From Bradyrhizobium sp. RP6 (GTDB lineage Bacteria; Pseudomonadota; Alphaproteobacteria; Rhizobiales; Xanthobacteraceae): a stretch of DNA of 64,000 nucleotides. The stretch lies in assembly GCF_003837805.1 (NCBI RefSeq), contig NZ_RQIT01000011.1, positions 62,001-126,000 on the forward strand, written 5' to 3'. The notes beneath the pieces were generated by a model. It was given only the letters and a program-made list of their open reading frames with translations. It was not told where the DNA came from and did not search any database. Positions 45,451-54,692 of the stretch are shown here, piece after piece. The translations under genes were made by a program, and so were the position numbers. How positions within the stretch are numbered: the first letter of the stretch is position 1; each line of letters begins with the position of its first letter.

Positions 45451-48400
45451 TCACTCCGCCGCCACCATCTGCTGCGTGCGCCACTGACCCAGCAGGGCAC
45501 GGAGCGAAGCCGGCTTCACGGGCTTGTTGAGCACCGCGATCTTCTCGTCCCGCGCGGCGACCTGCACGGCGGGGCTGCGGTCGGCGGTGATCAGGATTGC
45601 GGGGATGCCATCGCCGAAGCGGCGGCGGATCTCGCGGATGGCGGCGATGCCGTTGCCCCGATCGAGGTGATAATCGACAAGCAGGCCGGTCACGCGTCTT
45701 CCGGCTGTTTCGATTGCGGCGATCGCACCTTCGGGGTCGGCGACCGCGATCACCTCGGCGTCCCAGGCCTTCAAGAGCGTGCGCATGCCGTCGAGGATCG
45801 CCGCATCGTTCTCGATGCAGACGATCAGCGCGCCCGAGATCGGCGTGCGCGCCAGCGGCGTTGCGCTGGTCACGGCCGCGGTGTGGGTGATCGCCTTCGC
45901 CGTCGGCACCGTCACGGAGAATACCGAGCCGCCGCTGGCAGTGGCGTCGATGGCAATGCCGTGCTTGAGCACGCGTGCCAGCCGCTCCACGATCGATAAC
46001 CCCAGACCCAGGCCGCGCGCGATCCGCGCCCCCTGCTCCAGGCGATGGAATTCCTTGAAGATCTCGCCGCGCTTGACCAGGGGAATGCCGACGCCGGTGT
46101 CGTAGACGCAGATCCTGAGCGAGGTGCCGCGGCGGCGGCAGCCGACCAGCACGCGGCCGCGCGGGGTGTACTTGATCGCGTTCGAGATCAGGTTCTGGAG
46201 CAGGCGCCGCAGCAAGAGCCGGTCCGACTCGACCGGCAGCGAGCAAGGCACGAAGGTGAGCTCCAGGCTCTTGGCGCGCGCGATCGGCGCGAACTCGATC
46301 TCAAGCGAGCGCATCAGGTCGGCCATCTTGAAGCTCGAGATCGAGGTCGTCATCGCGCCGGCGTCGAGCCTGGAGATGTCGAGCAGCGCACCGAGGATCT
46401 CCTCGATCGCCTGCAGGGATTCGTCGATGTTCTCGACCAGCCGGGTCTCTTCGCCATCGTGCTGGCGCTCGACGAGGCTGGTGACATAGAGCCGCGCCGC
46501 GTTCAGCGGCTGCAGGATGTCGTGGCTGGCAGCGGCGAGGAAGCGCGTCTTGGAGATGCTGGCGTCCTCCGCCGCGCTCTTTGCCTGCGCCAGCTCGGAG
46601 TTCAGCCGTGTCAGCTCTTCGGTGCGGTCGCGCACGCGTTTTTCCAGCGTCGCATTGGCGCGCTCCAGCGCTTCCGCGGCTTCGAACGTGGGCGTGACGT
46701 CGGTGAAGGTGATGACGAAGCCGCCGCCGGGCATGTGGTTGGTGAGCACCTCGATTACCATGTGCCGTTCCGGCAGGCGTTCGAGATAGGGCTCGCTGTC
46801 GGTGGTGTAGGCGGCGAGGCGCCGCTCCAGCGCCGCCTCGCGTTCGGTCGGATCGTCCGGATCACCCACCCCGATGAATTCCAGGATCTCGCGAAGCGGC
46901 GTGCCGAACTGGATCAAATGCGGGGGAACGTTGAGGAGATCGCCGAACTGCCGGTTGGAGCAGATCAGTTGCAGATCGGCATCGAACACGGCGATGCCCT
47001 GGCGCACGTGGTTGAGCGCGGTCTGGAGGATCTCGCGGTTGAAATGCAGCGCCGCGTGGGAATCGTCGAGCAGCTTCAGCGCGGCCTTGGCGGAGACCGT
47101 GCGCTTGCGCAGCAGCAGCGACATCACGAGGCGGGACGAGGCGGCGCCGATGGAGGAGGCAATCAGGTGCTCGGCGTGCTGCAACAGCTCGAAATCGGCA
47201 GGCGCCCCGGGCTCCAGCCGCACGTTTCGCCGTGCCGAGAAGGCCTCGAAGGATTGCCTGGCGCGGTCGGGGCCGAGATATTGCGCGACCGTTGTCTGGA
47301 TGTCCTGCACGGTGACGCTGGTGCGCCAGCGGCGGAAGCTCGGGGAGATTGGCGCGAGCGTATTGGGCACGAACAGGTCGGCCTGCAGCAGCTCGATCGA
47401 CGAGGGCCTTCGCGCCAGCGACAGCAGCACATAGGTCAGGATGTTGAGCGACAGCGACCAGATGACGCCGTGCATCAGCGGCGGCAGGTCGGCGCCGAAC
47501 AGCGCCTGCGGCCGCAGTGCTTCGATGCCGAACGGGCCGTGCTGGAGCAGCAGGATTCCCGTGGTCGAGGAATCCATGAAGCTCGGCATGAACAGCGTAT
47601 AGAGCCACACGGCGAAGCCGACACCCATGCCGCCGATGGCGCCGCGCGCGGTCGCGCGCCGCCACAAAAGCCCGCCGAAGAAGCTTGGTGCAAGCTGTGC
47701 GATGGCGGCAAAGGAGAGCAGGCCGATGGCCGCGAGCTGGGTACTGCCGAGCGCGCGATAGTAGAAATAGGCCATCACCATGATGGCGAAGATCGCGAGC
47801 CGCCGCGAGCGCAGCAGGAAGTTGCTGAAATCGGCACCGCCGGTGCGCCCTTCCGGCCGCCGCTGCAGCACCAGGGGCACCACGAGATCGTTCGAAACCA
47901 TGATGGAGAGCGCGACGCATTCGACGATCACCATCGCGGTCGCTGCCGAAAGGCCGCCGACGAAGACGACGACGCTGAGCAGGTCTGCGCCGCCCTCCAT
48001 CGGCAGGGCCAGCACGTACATGTCGGGATCGGCGGTACCGAATGGGAACGTCACGAGTCCGGCAAGCGCGATCGGAATCACGAACAGATTGATGGCGACG
48101 AGGTAGAGCGGGAACAGCCATCGCGCCCGACCGACCTCCGCATCGGACGAATTCTCCACCACGCTGACGTGGAACTGGCGCGGCAGCAGCATGATGGCGC
48201 ACAGCGACAGCAGCGTCATGGTCAGGAAATTGCCGATCGACGGCGAATAGTTGATGGCGCGCACCGCCTCCGGCGTCTTCATCGCGCGCTCGATCAGCTC
48301 CTGCGGCGAGAACATCCAGAAGGTGACGAAGATGCCGGCGGCGAGGAAGGCGATCAGCTTGATGATGGATTCGGTCGCGACTGCGAGCATTAGGCCGTGC

Positions 48401-48960
48401 TGGTGCTCGGTGGCGTCGGTCTGCCGCGTGCCGAACAGCACGGCGAAGGCAGCCATCGACAGCGTCACCATCAGCGCCACGTCGCCGACGAGCGGGATGT
48501 GGGAGAAGGCCTGGTCTTCGGTCAGGATCGTTTCGAGCGAGGAGGCCACCGCCTTGAGCTGGAGCGCGATGTAGGGCACCGAGCCGATGATGGCGATCAG
48601 CGCCACGGTGGCGGCTACCGCCTGGCTTTTGCCGTAGCGCGCGCCGATGAAATCGGCGATCGAGGTGATGTTGTGGGCCTTCGCCAGCTGGATCACGCGG
48701 CGAAGTACGCCGGCCCCGAGCCCAATCATCAGGATCGGGCCGAGATAGATGGCGAGGAAGTCGGTCGAGGTGCGGGTGGCGAAACCGACCGAGCCGAAGA
48801 AGGTCCAGGAGGTGCAGTAGATCGCCAGCGACAGCGGGTAGATCAGCCCGGAGGCGCGGCCGGGCCCGGCCGCCGACCGGCGGTCGCCGTGGCTCGCCAC
48901 CAGGAACAGGAAGCCGATATAACCGAACGCGGCGGCGATCACGCCCCAGTCGTGCAGCAT
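45451..48960 (-). CDS. Hybrid sensor histidine kinase with N-terminal solute-symporter domain
   Basis: 1169 residues. Residues 1-520 form a Na+/solute-symporter-like membrane domain (about 13 helices). A PAS-like region follows (about 640-760), then a coiled coil, HisKA with His813 in AASHDILQPLNAARL, a HATPase domain (NLISNAIKYTPRG, YDTGVGIP, RGLGLGLSIV) and a C-terminal receiver with Asp1096 (GLLVDYHLD). This is the CrbS/MxtR/CbrA type, in which substrate transport and sensing are linked. No response regulator is adjacent. The frame on the opposite strand (46045-48393) is a shadow. Confidence 0.93.
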   Translation of the reverse strand: MLHDWGVIAAAFGYIGFLFLVASHGDRRSAAGPGRASGLIYPLSLAIYCTSWTFFGSVGFATRTSTDFLAIYLGPILMIGLGAGVLRRVIQLAKAHNITSIADFIGARYGKSQAVAATVALIAIIGSVPYIALQLKAVASSLETILTEDQAFSHIPLVGDVALMVTLSMAAFAVLFGTRQTDATEHQHGLMLAVATESIIKLIAFLAAGIFVTFWMFSPQELIERAMKTPEAVRAINYSPSIGNFLTMTLLSLCAIMLLPRQFHVSVVENSSDAEVGRARWLFPLYLVAINLFVIPIALAGLVTFPFGTADPDMYVLALPMEGGADLLSVVVFVGGLSAATAMVIVECVALSIMVSNDLVVPLVLQRRPEGRTGGADFSNFLLRSRRLAIFAIMVMAYFYYRALGSTQLAAIGLLSFAAIAQLAPSFFGGLLWRRATARGAIGGMGVGFAVWLYTLFMPSFMDSSTTGILLLQHGPFGIEALRPQALFGADLPPLMHGVIWSLSLNILTYVLLSLARRPSSIELLQADLFVPNTLAPISPSFRRWRTSVTVQDIQTTVAQYLGPDRARQSFEAFSARRNVRLEPGAPADFELLQHAEHLIASSIGAASSRLVMSLLLRKRTVSAKAALKLLDDSHAALHFNREILQTALNHVRQGIAVFDADLQLICSNRQFGDLLNVPPHLIQFGTPLREILEFIGVGDPDDPTEREAALERRLAAYTTDSEPYLERLPERHMVIEVLTNHMPGGGFVITFTDVTPTFEAAEALERANATLEKRVRDRTEELTRLNSELAQAKSAAEDASISKTRFLAAASHDILQPLNAARLYVTSLVERQHDGEETRLVENIDESLQAIEEILGALLDISRLDAGAMTTSISSFKMADLMRSLEIEFAPIARAKSLELTFVPCSLPVESDRLLLRRLLQNLISNAIKYTPRGRVLVGCRRRGTSLRICVYDTGVGIPLVKRGEIFKEFHRLEQGARIARGLGLGLSIVERLARVLKHGIAIDATASGGSVFSVTVPTAKAITHTAAVTSATPLARTPISGALIVCIENDAAILDGMRTLLKAWDAEVIAVADPEGAIAAIETAGRRVTGLLVDYHLDRGNGIAAIREIRRRFGDGIPAILITADRSPAVQVAARDEKIAVLNKPVKPASLRALLGQWRTQQMVAAE

Positions 48961-49142
48961 GGTGAGCGTGCTTCTCCCTGGGCGCTGCCAGCGCCCGAGC
49001 TCATTTTCCCTGCAAGCCTAGCGCGTTGGACGGGTGTAGGCGACAGCGAAATGCCGCGCCCGGGGGAGGAACCGGGGTTGTCGTTAAGGTGCGAGCGTGC
49101 ACCCACGGGCGCCCACCCTTCCTCCAGGGCAGGGTAAGAACC
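48961..49142. other. Short intergenic region
   Basis: 182 bases with no gene. It ends with a fragment (CACCCTTCCTCCAGGGCAGG) of a short dispersed repeat that recurs around 63180. Confidence 0.45.
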
Positions 49143-50372
49143 CTACTCCGCTGCCAGCGACTTTTCGCGCAGCGGCAGGCTGAGGCGTTCCCAGACTAGG
49201 AGCAGCGCTTCGGCGAGCTGATCGATCAGACCGTCGTCGTGATAGGGCGAGGGCGTGATGCGCAGGCGCTCGGTGCCCTTGGCGACGGTCGGGTAGTTGA
49301 TCGGCTGGATGTAGATACCGTGCTCTTCGAGCAAGAGGTCGGAGGCCTGCTTGCACTTCTCGGGGCCGCCGACGAACAGCGGTACGATGTGGGTGTCGCT
49401 CGACATCACCGGCAGGCCGGCGGCATTGAGGATCGCCTTGACGCGGGCGGCGCGGTCCTGGTGGCGTTCGCGCTCCCAGCTCGAGGTCTTCAGGTGCTTG
49501 ATCGCGGCGGTCGCCGCCGAGCAGACCGCCGGCGGCAGCGCGGTGGTGAAGATGAAGCCCGGCGCGTAGGAGCGCACGGCGTCGATGATCTGGCCATTGG
49601 CGGCGATGTAGCCGCCGAGACAGCCGAACGCCTTTGCCAGCGTGCCCTCGAGAATGTCGATGCGGTGCATCACGCCGTCACGCTCGGCGATGCCGCCGCC
49701 GCGCGGGCCGTACATGCCGACGGCGTGGACTTCGTCGACATAGGTCATCGCGCCATACTTCTCGGCGAGATCGCAGATCCTGGCGAGCGGGGCGACGTCG
49801 CCGTCCATGGAATAGAGGCTCTCGCAGACGATCAGCTTCGGCCGATTGGGGCCGGCCGCCTTCAACAGCTCCTCGAGATGGGCAAGATCGTTGTGGCGGA
49901 ACACGACCCTCTCGCAGCCGGACTGCCGGATGCCCTCGATCATCGAATTGTGGTTGAGCTCGTCCGACAGGATCAGGCAATTCGGAATCAGCTTTGCGAT
50001 TGTCGGGATGCCGGTCTGGTTCGAGACATAGCCCGAGGTGAACAGCAGCGCGGCTTCCTTGCCGTGGAGATCGGCGAGCTCGGCTTCGAGCTGAACCAGC
50101 GGATGGTGCGTGCCCGCAATGTTACGGGTGCCGCCGGCACCGGTGCCGACGCGCGTCGCGGTCTCGACCATGGCGCCGACCACCTTCGGGTGCTGGCCCA
50201 TGCCGAGATAGTCGTTCGAGCACCAGATCACGACGTCGCGCTTGCCCTTGGACGAGTGCCAGACCGCGTGCGGAAACCGGCCGGCCGTGCGTTCGAGGTC
50301 GGCGAAAACGCGATAGCGCCGCTCGGTGTGGAGACGATCGAGGGCGGAATCGAAGAACTGGTTGTAATCCAT
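49143..50372 (-). CDS. hemA: 5-aminolevulinate synthase
   Basis: 409 residues from the ATG at 50372, the standard length; the frame to 50414 uses an unlikely start. It condenses glycine and succinyl-CoA, the first step of heme synthesis in alphaproteobacteria. The PLP lysine is Lys247 in EGTLAKAFGCLGGYIAAN, and YVDEVHAVGMYG with the Asp-x-x-His pair holds the cofactor. A consensus FNR/FixK box lies 139 bases before the start. Opposite-strand frames are shadows. Confidence 0.97.
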   Translation of the reverse strand: MDYNQFFDSALDRLHTERRYRVFADLERTAGRFPHAVWHSSKGKRDVVIWCSNDYLGMGQHPKVVGAMVETATRVGTGAGGTRNIAGTHHPLVQLEAELADLHGKEAALLFTSGYVSNQTGIPTIAKLIPNCLILSDELNHNSMIEGIRQSGCERVVFRHNDLAHLEELLKAAGPNRPKLIVCESLYSMDGDVAPLARICDLAEKYGAMTYVDEVHAVGMYGPRGGGIAERDGVMHRIDILEGTLAKAFGCLGGYIAANGQIIDAVRSYAPGFIFTTALPPAVCSAATAAIKHLKTSSWERERHQDRAARVKAILNAAGLPVMSSDTHIVPLFVGGPEKCKQASDLLLEEHGIYIQPINYPTVAKGTERLRITPSPYHDDGLIDQLAEALLLVWERLSLPLREKSLAAE

Positions 50373-50707
50373 CGGCAAAACCCGCAACGGAACCCGGCCA
50401 TGACGGCCGCTCAATTTTTAGAGCTTTTCGAGCTCCAATGTCTATGCGCCAGCACACATTTGAGGCAAGGCGAGCGTGCCAATTGATAACCGCCGGTCCG
50501 GCCGCGATTGTTGATTTGGATCAAGCGCCTAACACGGGGACTGCCGGGCCGGGAACCGGACTGGTCGGGAGGCGGGGCTGCCGTGGACATTTTGTCCATG
50601 GCGCGCGCTCCATCCATGATGGCGGATCTGGCGGCGTCGACGCCGTAGCCTCACCCGGCTGGAGCAGCGCGCCCATCAACCGGACAGCCCATGCGAAAGG
50701 AAGCCCG
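50373..50707. other. Divergent region between hemA and aroQ
   Basis: 335 bases with no gene. It carries the FNR/FixK box and should hold the promoters of both genes. A long plus-strand frame from 50438 runs through but has no ribosome site. Confidence 0.6.
50511..50524. promoter_or_regulatory. FNR/FixK box upstream of hemA
   Basis: TTGATTTGGATCAA is a perfect match to the FNR/FixK consensus TTGAT-N4-ATCAA. Centred 145 bases before hemA, it would place a class II start site about 104 bases before the hemA ATG. B. japonicum hemA is known to be oxygen-controlled through the FixLJ cascade. It could also serve aroQ on the other strand. Confidence 0.85.
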
Positions 50708-51139
50708 ATGAAGCGTGTCATGATTCTCAATGGACCCAATCTCAATATGCTCGGCATCCGCGAGCCGCACATCTACGGCACGACGACGCTCGCAGAGGTC
50801 AACGCGAGCTGCGAGGATGTCGCCGCCAAGCTCGGGCTCAAGCTCGCCTTCCACCAGTCCAACCACGAGGGCGTGCTCGTCGATCTGATCCAATCGGCGC
50901 GGCAGGACGCCGACGCCATCATCATCAACCCGGCCGGTCTCTCCTTCACCTCGGTCTCGATCATGGACGCGATCAAGACGTTCGAGGGTCCGGTGCTCGA
51001 GGTCCACATCTCCAACATCCACGCCCGCGACGAATACCACCGGCACTCCAGGATCTCGTTCGTGGCGACCGGCGTGATCTGCGGGCTGGGACCGTTCGGC
51101 TACATCGCGGCGCTGCACGCGATCGCGAACATGAAGTGA
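50708..51139 (+). CDS. aroQ: 3-dehydroquinate dehydratase, type II
   Basis: 143 residues, start preceded by AAGGAAG. The signature NGPNLNMLGIREPHIYG contains the catalytic loop and Tyr; the conserved His is in VHISNIHARD. It dehydrates 3-dehydroquinate in the shikimate pathway as a dodecamer. Typical length. A longer frame from 50438 is only read-through. Divergent from hemA and 10 bases from the end of the next, convergent gene. Confidence 0.96.
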   Translation: MKRVMILNGPNLNMLGIREPHIYGTTTLAEVNASCEDVAAKLGLKLAFHQSNHEGVLVDLIQSARQDADAIIINPAGLSFTSVSIMDAIKTFEGPVLEVHISNIHARDEYHRHSRISFVATGVICGLGPFGYIAALHAIANMK

Positions 51140-51149
51140 GCTGGCGCCC

Positions 51150-52211
51150 TCACGTTGTCCGAAACTGCAGCACGCCGTCTTGCATCTCGGCCGTCAGACG
51201 GCCCTCGACCAGCATGTAGTTGACGTGGGCGACGAGCTCGCCTGCGGCAAAGCCCATCTGGTGCTCGTCCAGCACGTGCTTGTTGAACACGACGGGCACC
51301 AGGGCGCGCGAGGTTTGCGGCACCTCGCGGCAGGCTTCCGCGATCAGCCGGCAGCGCTCTTCGTGGTGGTCGGCGAGCTGCTTGATGCGGGTCTTCAATC
51401 CGTAGAACGGCACACCGTGGCCGGGCAGCACCAGCACGTCGTAGGGAAGAGTCGTAGTGAGGCTGGCGAGCGAGGCCAGATATTCGCCGAGCGAGTTCTG
51501 GTCGGGCTCGACCGCCCAGACGCTGACATTCGGCGAAATCTTGCTCAGCACCTGGTCGGCGGAGAGGAACAGCTTGTCGTCGGCGCAATACAGCATCACC
51601 TGGTCGAGCGCGTGGCCGCCGCCGGTGATCACCTTGAAGCGGCGCGTGCCGATCACGACGTCGTCGCCATGCGAGATGCGGCGGTAGGACGGCGGCAGCA
51701 CCGAGACGCGCTTCAGATAATCCTGGCCGCGGCCGAGCAGCTTTTCGGTCAGCGACTCATCCATGCCATGGCGGCGGAAGAACAGCCGCTGCGCCTCGCG
51801 CCGTTCCTCGGTGCCGCGGTTCTGGTGATAGACCGATTGCAGATATTCGACCTGCGACATCACCAGCGGGCAGTTGAAACGCTCGACGATCCACCCGGCG
51901 AGACCGACATGGTCGGGGTGGGAGTGGGTGACGATCAGCCGCGTGATGTTGACGCCCTTCAGCGGTCCATCGAACAGCTTGGTCCAGGCCTCGATCGTCT
52001 CCTCGTTGCCGAATCCGGCATCGATCATCGCATAACCGTCGCCATCGGCGAGCAGGTAGATGTTCACGTGGTTGAGGCGGAACGGCAGTTTCAGCCGCGC
52101 CCATAACACGCCGGGCCGCACCTCCACGACCTCTTCGGGGCCGGGGTGCTGTTCCCAGGGGTAGCGCAGGGCCTCGGCCGAGGACTGTGCGATGTCGGTT
52201 TTCGAGCTCAT
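51150..52211 (-). CDS. Metallo-beta-lactamase-fold hydrolase
   Basis: 353 residues, cytoplasmic. Metal motif THSHPDH (His96, His98, Asp100, His101), then GGGHALDQVMLYCAD and LPGHGVPF as later metal ligands. The glyoxalase II-like layout with an N-terminal LPFRLNHVNIYLLADGDGYAMIDAGFG is typical of the family. The substrate is not clear. It converges with aroQ. Confidence 0.9.
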   Translation of the reverse strand: MSSKTDIAQSSAEALRYPWEQHPGPEEVVEVRPGVLWARLKLPFRLNHVNIYLLADGDGYAMIDAGFGNEETIEAWTKLFDGPLKGVNITRLIVTHSHPDHVGLAGWIVERFNCPLVMSQVEYLQSVYHQNRGTEERREAQRLFFRRHGMDESLTEKLLGRGQDYLKRVSVLPPSYRRISHGDDVVIGTRRFKVITGGGHALDQVMLYCADDKLFLSADQVLSKISPNVSVWAVEPDQNSLGEYLASLASLTTTLPYDVLVLPGHGVPFYGLKTRIKQLADHHEERCRLIAEACREVPQTSRALVPVVFNKHVLDEHQMGFAAGELVAHVNYMLVEGRLTAEMQDGVLQFRTT

Positions 52212-52330
52212 GCTACCGGCTTAAACCCAGTGCGCGCGGGGCGCCAGCCGAAAAAGGATGCTGGGCGGCGACCGCATGGCGGTCATACCAGGCCGTTTTC
52301 CGCAGCCCGGATAGAGCGTCAAAACTGCCG

Positions 52331-52369
52331 CCATTCCGGGTTAGCCTCTTCGAGGCGCCCCGGAATGAC
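52331..52369. repeat. Dispersed hairpin repeat
   Basis: Outer stem CATTCCGGG / CCCGGAATG with an inner stem GCCTC / GAGGC. This is a core part of a repeat I recognise from Bradyrhizobium and Rhodopseudomonas intergenic regions. It lies just after the chemoreceptor gene and may act as its terminator. Confidence 0.7.
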
Positions 52370-52371
52370 AA

Positions 52372-54528
52372 TCAAGCCGCCCGCATGTCGTTGAGGAAGG
52401 TGTCGATCTCCCCGCGCAGCATATCGGCCTCGCGCCTCAGCGCGTCCGAGGCGCTCAGCACTTCGGTGGCCGCAGCGCCGGCCTCGGCGGACGCGGTGGA
52501 GACGCCGACGATGTTGCTGGAGACCTCGCTGGTGCCGCCGGCAGCGTGCTGGATGTTGCGGGCGATTTCGCGGGTGGCGGCGCCCTGTTCCTCGACCGCG
52601 GCTGCAATCGTCGTGGTGACGTCGTTGATCTCGCCGATGATCCGGCCGATGCCCTGGATGGCGCCGACCGCGGAGGTCGTGACCTCCTGCATGCTGGCGA
52701 TCTGGGTGCGGATCTCGTCGGTCGCCTTGGCGGTCTGGCTCGCCAGACTTTTCACTTCGGAGGCGACTACCGCGAAGCCGCGACCCGCCTCGCCCGCGCG
52801 CGCGGCCTCGATGGTGGCGTTGAGCGCGAGCAGGTTGGTCTGCGAGGCGATGGTCTGGATTAGGTCGACGACGACGCTGATGCGGCTCGCGCTGTCGGCG
52901 AGGCTCTGCACGGTGGCGTCGGTCGCTCCCGCTTCATCGACGGCCTTCTTGGCGATCTCGGCCGAGGTCACGACCTGGCGGCTGATCTCCTGGATCGAGG
53001 AGGACAGCTGCTCGGTTCCGGCCGACACGGTCTGCACGTTGACCGAGGTTTCCTCCGCGGCGGAGGCGACCGCGTTCACCAGCGCGTTGGACTGGTCGGC
53101 GGTGCTCGACATGTTCTGCGCGGTCGATTGCATCGAATTGGCCGACTGCGCCAGATTTTCAAGCGCGGAGCGCACCGTGCTCTCGAATTCGGCGATCTTC
53201 GCTTCCATGCGCGCGGCACGCTCGGCCTTGGCGATACGGTCCTTGTCCTGCTCGCTCGTCAGGGCGCGAGCCTCGATCATGCTCTCCCGGAACACTTGCA
53301 GCGTGTTCGCCATCACCGAGATCTCGTCGTTGTGGTTCTTCGAGCGGTAGATCTCGGTTTCGAGATCGCCGTTCGCGAGCAGCTGCATCGATTGATGCAA
53401 GGCGCCGATCCGGCGCAGGATGTTGCGGCCGACATAGAGCCAGACGAACAGCGCCGAGCCGACCAGCATCAGCCCGCCCAGCGCCAGCATGACCGACGTC
53501 GCGAGCGAGATCTCCTGCCGCGCCTGCAAGGTCGAGGCGTTGGTCTCCTTCTGCACGCCGTCGACGAGCTGCTGCACGCTGATGCCGAGGCCGACATTGA
53601 GCTTGCGGGTCTCGTCCAGGATGGTCTGGCCATAGTCGATGGAGTCGAGCTCCTTCTCGCGCAGATTGAACACGCCGGTCTTGCCGGTGCCGAGCGCGAG
53701 CAGCTTTTCCGCCGTCTCGCGCAGCATCTTGTTGCCCTGGTTGTCCGGCAACAGGTCGAGGTTGGACCGCAGGCGTCCCTGTGCCGTCTTGAATTCCTTC
53801 TGGATGTCGTCGAGCTTGTCGCTCGTGCTCGCCGATAGCGCCGCGCTCATGTTGGCGGCGGCGAGGTTGCCGCTGGCGACGACGTTGCCGAGCTGACCGA
53901 CGGTCTGCGCGGCTTCGGTTGCATCTGCGGCGGACAGGTCGGCTGAGCCGAGAATGGCGTTGACGCGGGTCTGCGCGTCCAGCATCGCCGGGCTCGCAGC
54001 GCCGACGAACGCGCCCTGCGCGTTGCGAAGCGCATCGTACTGCTTCTCATGGAGGGCCGCGATATCGAGCCGTTCGCGGGCGGCCTTCGCCAGGCTCTGG
54101 GCCGCCTCGTTGATGCTCTTCATCGTGTCGCTGAGCCCTGAGACGACGCTCTTGTCGCCGCCGAACTCGATGATCTCGTTGAGCTTCCGCTGCGTCTGCT
54201 CCTGCAATTCCAGGAGCTTTTTGGTGCGCTCATTCAGGGCGTCCTCGCTTTGCGCCGCAAGCAGGGCCGGCCCCTGCGCCGCAAGGCTCGCGCTCAGTGC
54301 CGACAATTGCAGGCTGGCGGAAAGGCGCGGAATGTCCCGCCCGCTCAGTTCAGTCATGCGTCCGCCGAGATTCTGCAGCGCCAGGCCGGCGCCGGCCGCG
54401 ATCACGAGACCCATGCCCGCGATCACCGCGAAGGCCGCGAACAGGCTGCCGCGCACGCCCCATTTCGGCATCTTGAAACGAGGACGGAAACGGCCAAGGA
54501 AGCGGCCAAGGCCCAGACGGATCGCCAT
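52372..54528 (-). CDS. Methyl-accepting chemotaxis protein
   Basis: 718 residues from the ATG at 54528 (GGGGGAA site); a start at 54582 is less likely. A membrane helix (about 29-51), a long periplasmic helical domain (about 52-360), a second helix (LATSVMLALGGLMLVGSALFVW), a HAMP domain and the cytoplasmic signalling tip NLLALNATIEAARAGEAGRGF. It senses a periplasmic ligand and controls CheA; no che genes are in the window. The C-terminus ends at NDMRAA without a CheR tether. Confidence 0.93.
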   Translation of the reverse strand: MAIRLGLGRFLGRFRPRFKMPKWGVRGSLFAAFAVIAGMGLVIAAGAGLALQNLGGRMTELSGRDIPRLSASLQLSALSASLAAQGPALLAAQSEDALNERTKKLLELQEQTQRKLNEIIEFGGDKSVVSGLSDTMKSINEAAQSLAKAARERLDIAALHEKQYDALRNAQGAFVGAASPAMLDAQTRVNAILGSADLSAADATEAAQTVGQLGNVVASGNLAAANMSAALSASTSDKLDDIQKEFKTAQGRLRSNLDLLPDNQGNKMLRETAEKLLALGTGKTGVFNLREKELDSIDYGQTILDETRKLNVGLGISVQQLVDGVQKETNASTLQARQEISLATSVMLALGGLMLVGSALFVWLYVGRNILRRIGALHQSMQLLANGDLETEIYRSKNHNDEISVMANTLQVFRESMIEARALTSEQDKDRIAKAERAARMEAKIAEFESTVRSALENLAQSANSMQSTAQNMSSTADQSNALVNAVASAAEETSVNVQTVSAGTEQLSSSIQEISRQVVTSAEIAKKAVDEAGATDATVQSLADSASRISVVVDLIQTIASQTNLLALNATIEAARAGEAGRGFAVVASEVKSLASQTAKATDEIRTQIASMQEVTTSAVGAIQGIGRIIGEINDVTTTIAAAVEEQGAATREIARNIQHAAGGTSEVSSNIVGVSTASAEAGAAATEVLSASDALRREADMLRGEIDTFLNDMRAA

Positions 54529-54602
54529 CGAAAATTCCCCCAATGTTCTTGCTTCTGCTTGTGACGGCAGTATCGGCAGCACCGGTTAAAAAATCGCACT
54601 TG

Positions 54603-54618
54603 GCGCAATTGGTTGCGC
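54603..54618. promoter_or_regulatory. Palindrome upstream of the chemoreceptor gene
   Basis: GCGCAA-ttgg-TTGCGC lies 75 bases before the chemoreceptor start. Its role, operator or part of the terminator downstream of the barrel-protein gene, is not known. Confidence 0.3.
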
Positions 54619-54633
54619 ATGTTCCGCAGAGCG

Positions 54634-54666
54634 AAAAAAGAAGAGCCGGCAACGAGGCCGGCCCTT
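54634..54666 (-). terminator. Terminator after the beta-barrel protein gene
   Basis: On the minus strand a GGGCCGGC / GCCGGCTC stem is followed by TTCTTTTTT, 27 bases after the stop codon. Confidence 0.75.
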
Positions 54667-54692
54667 CATCGTGATAAGGTTTTGATAACCGA

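Noticed and set aside
46045..48393. 782-codon plus-strand frame over the symporter kinase
   Set aside because: Antisense shadow of a long, well-supported kinase gene; no domain or ribosome site.
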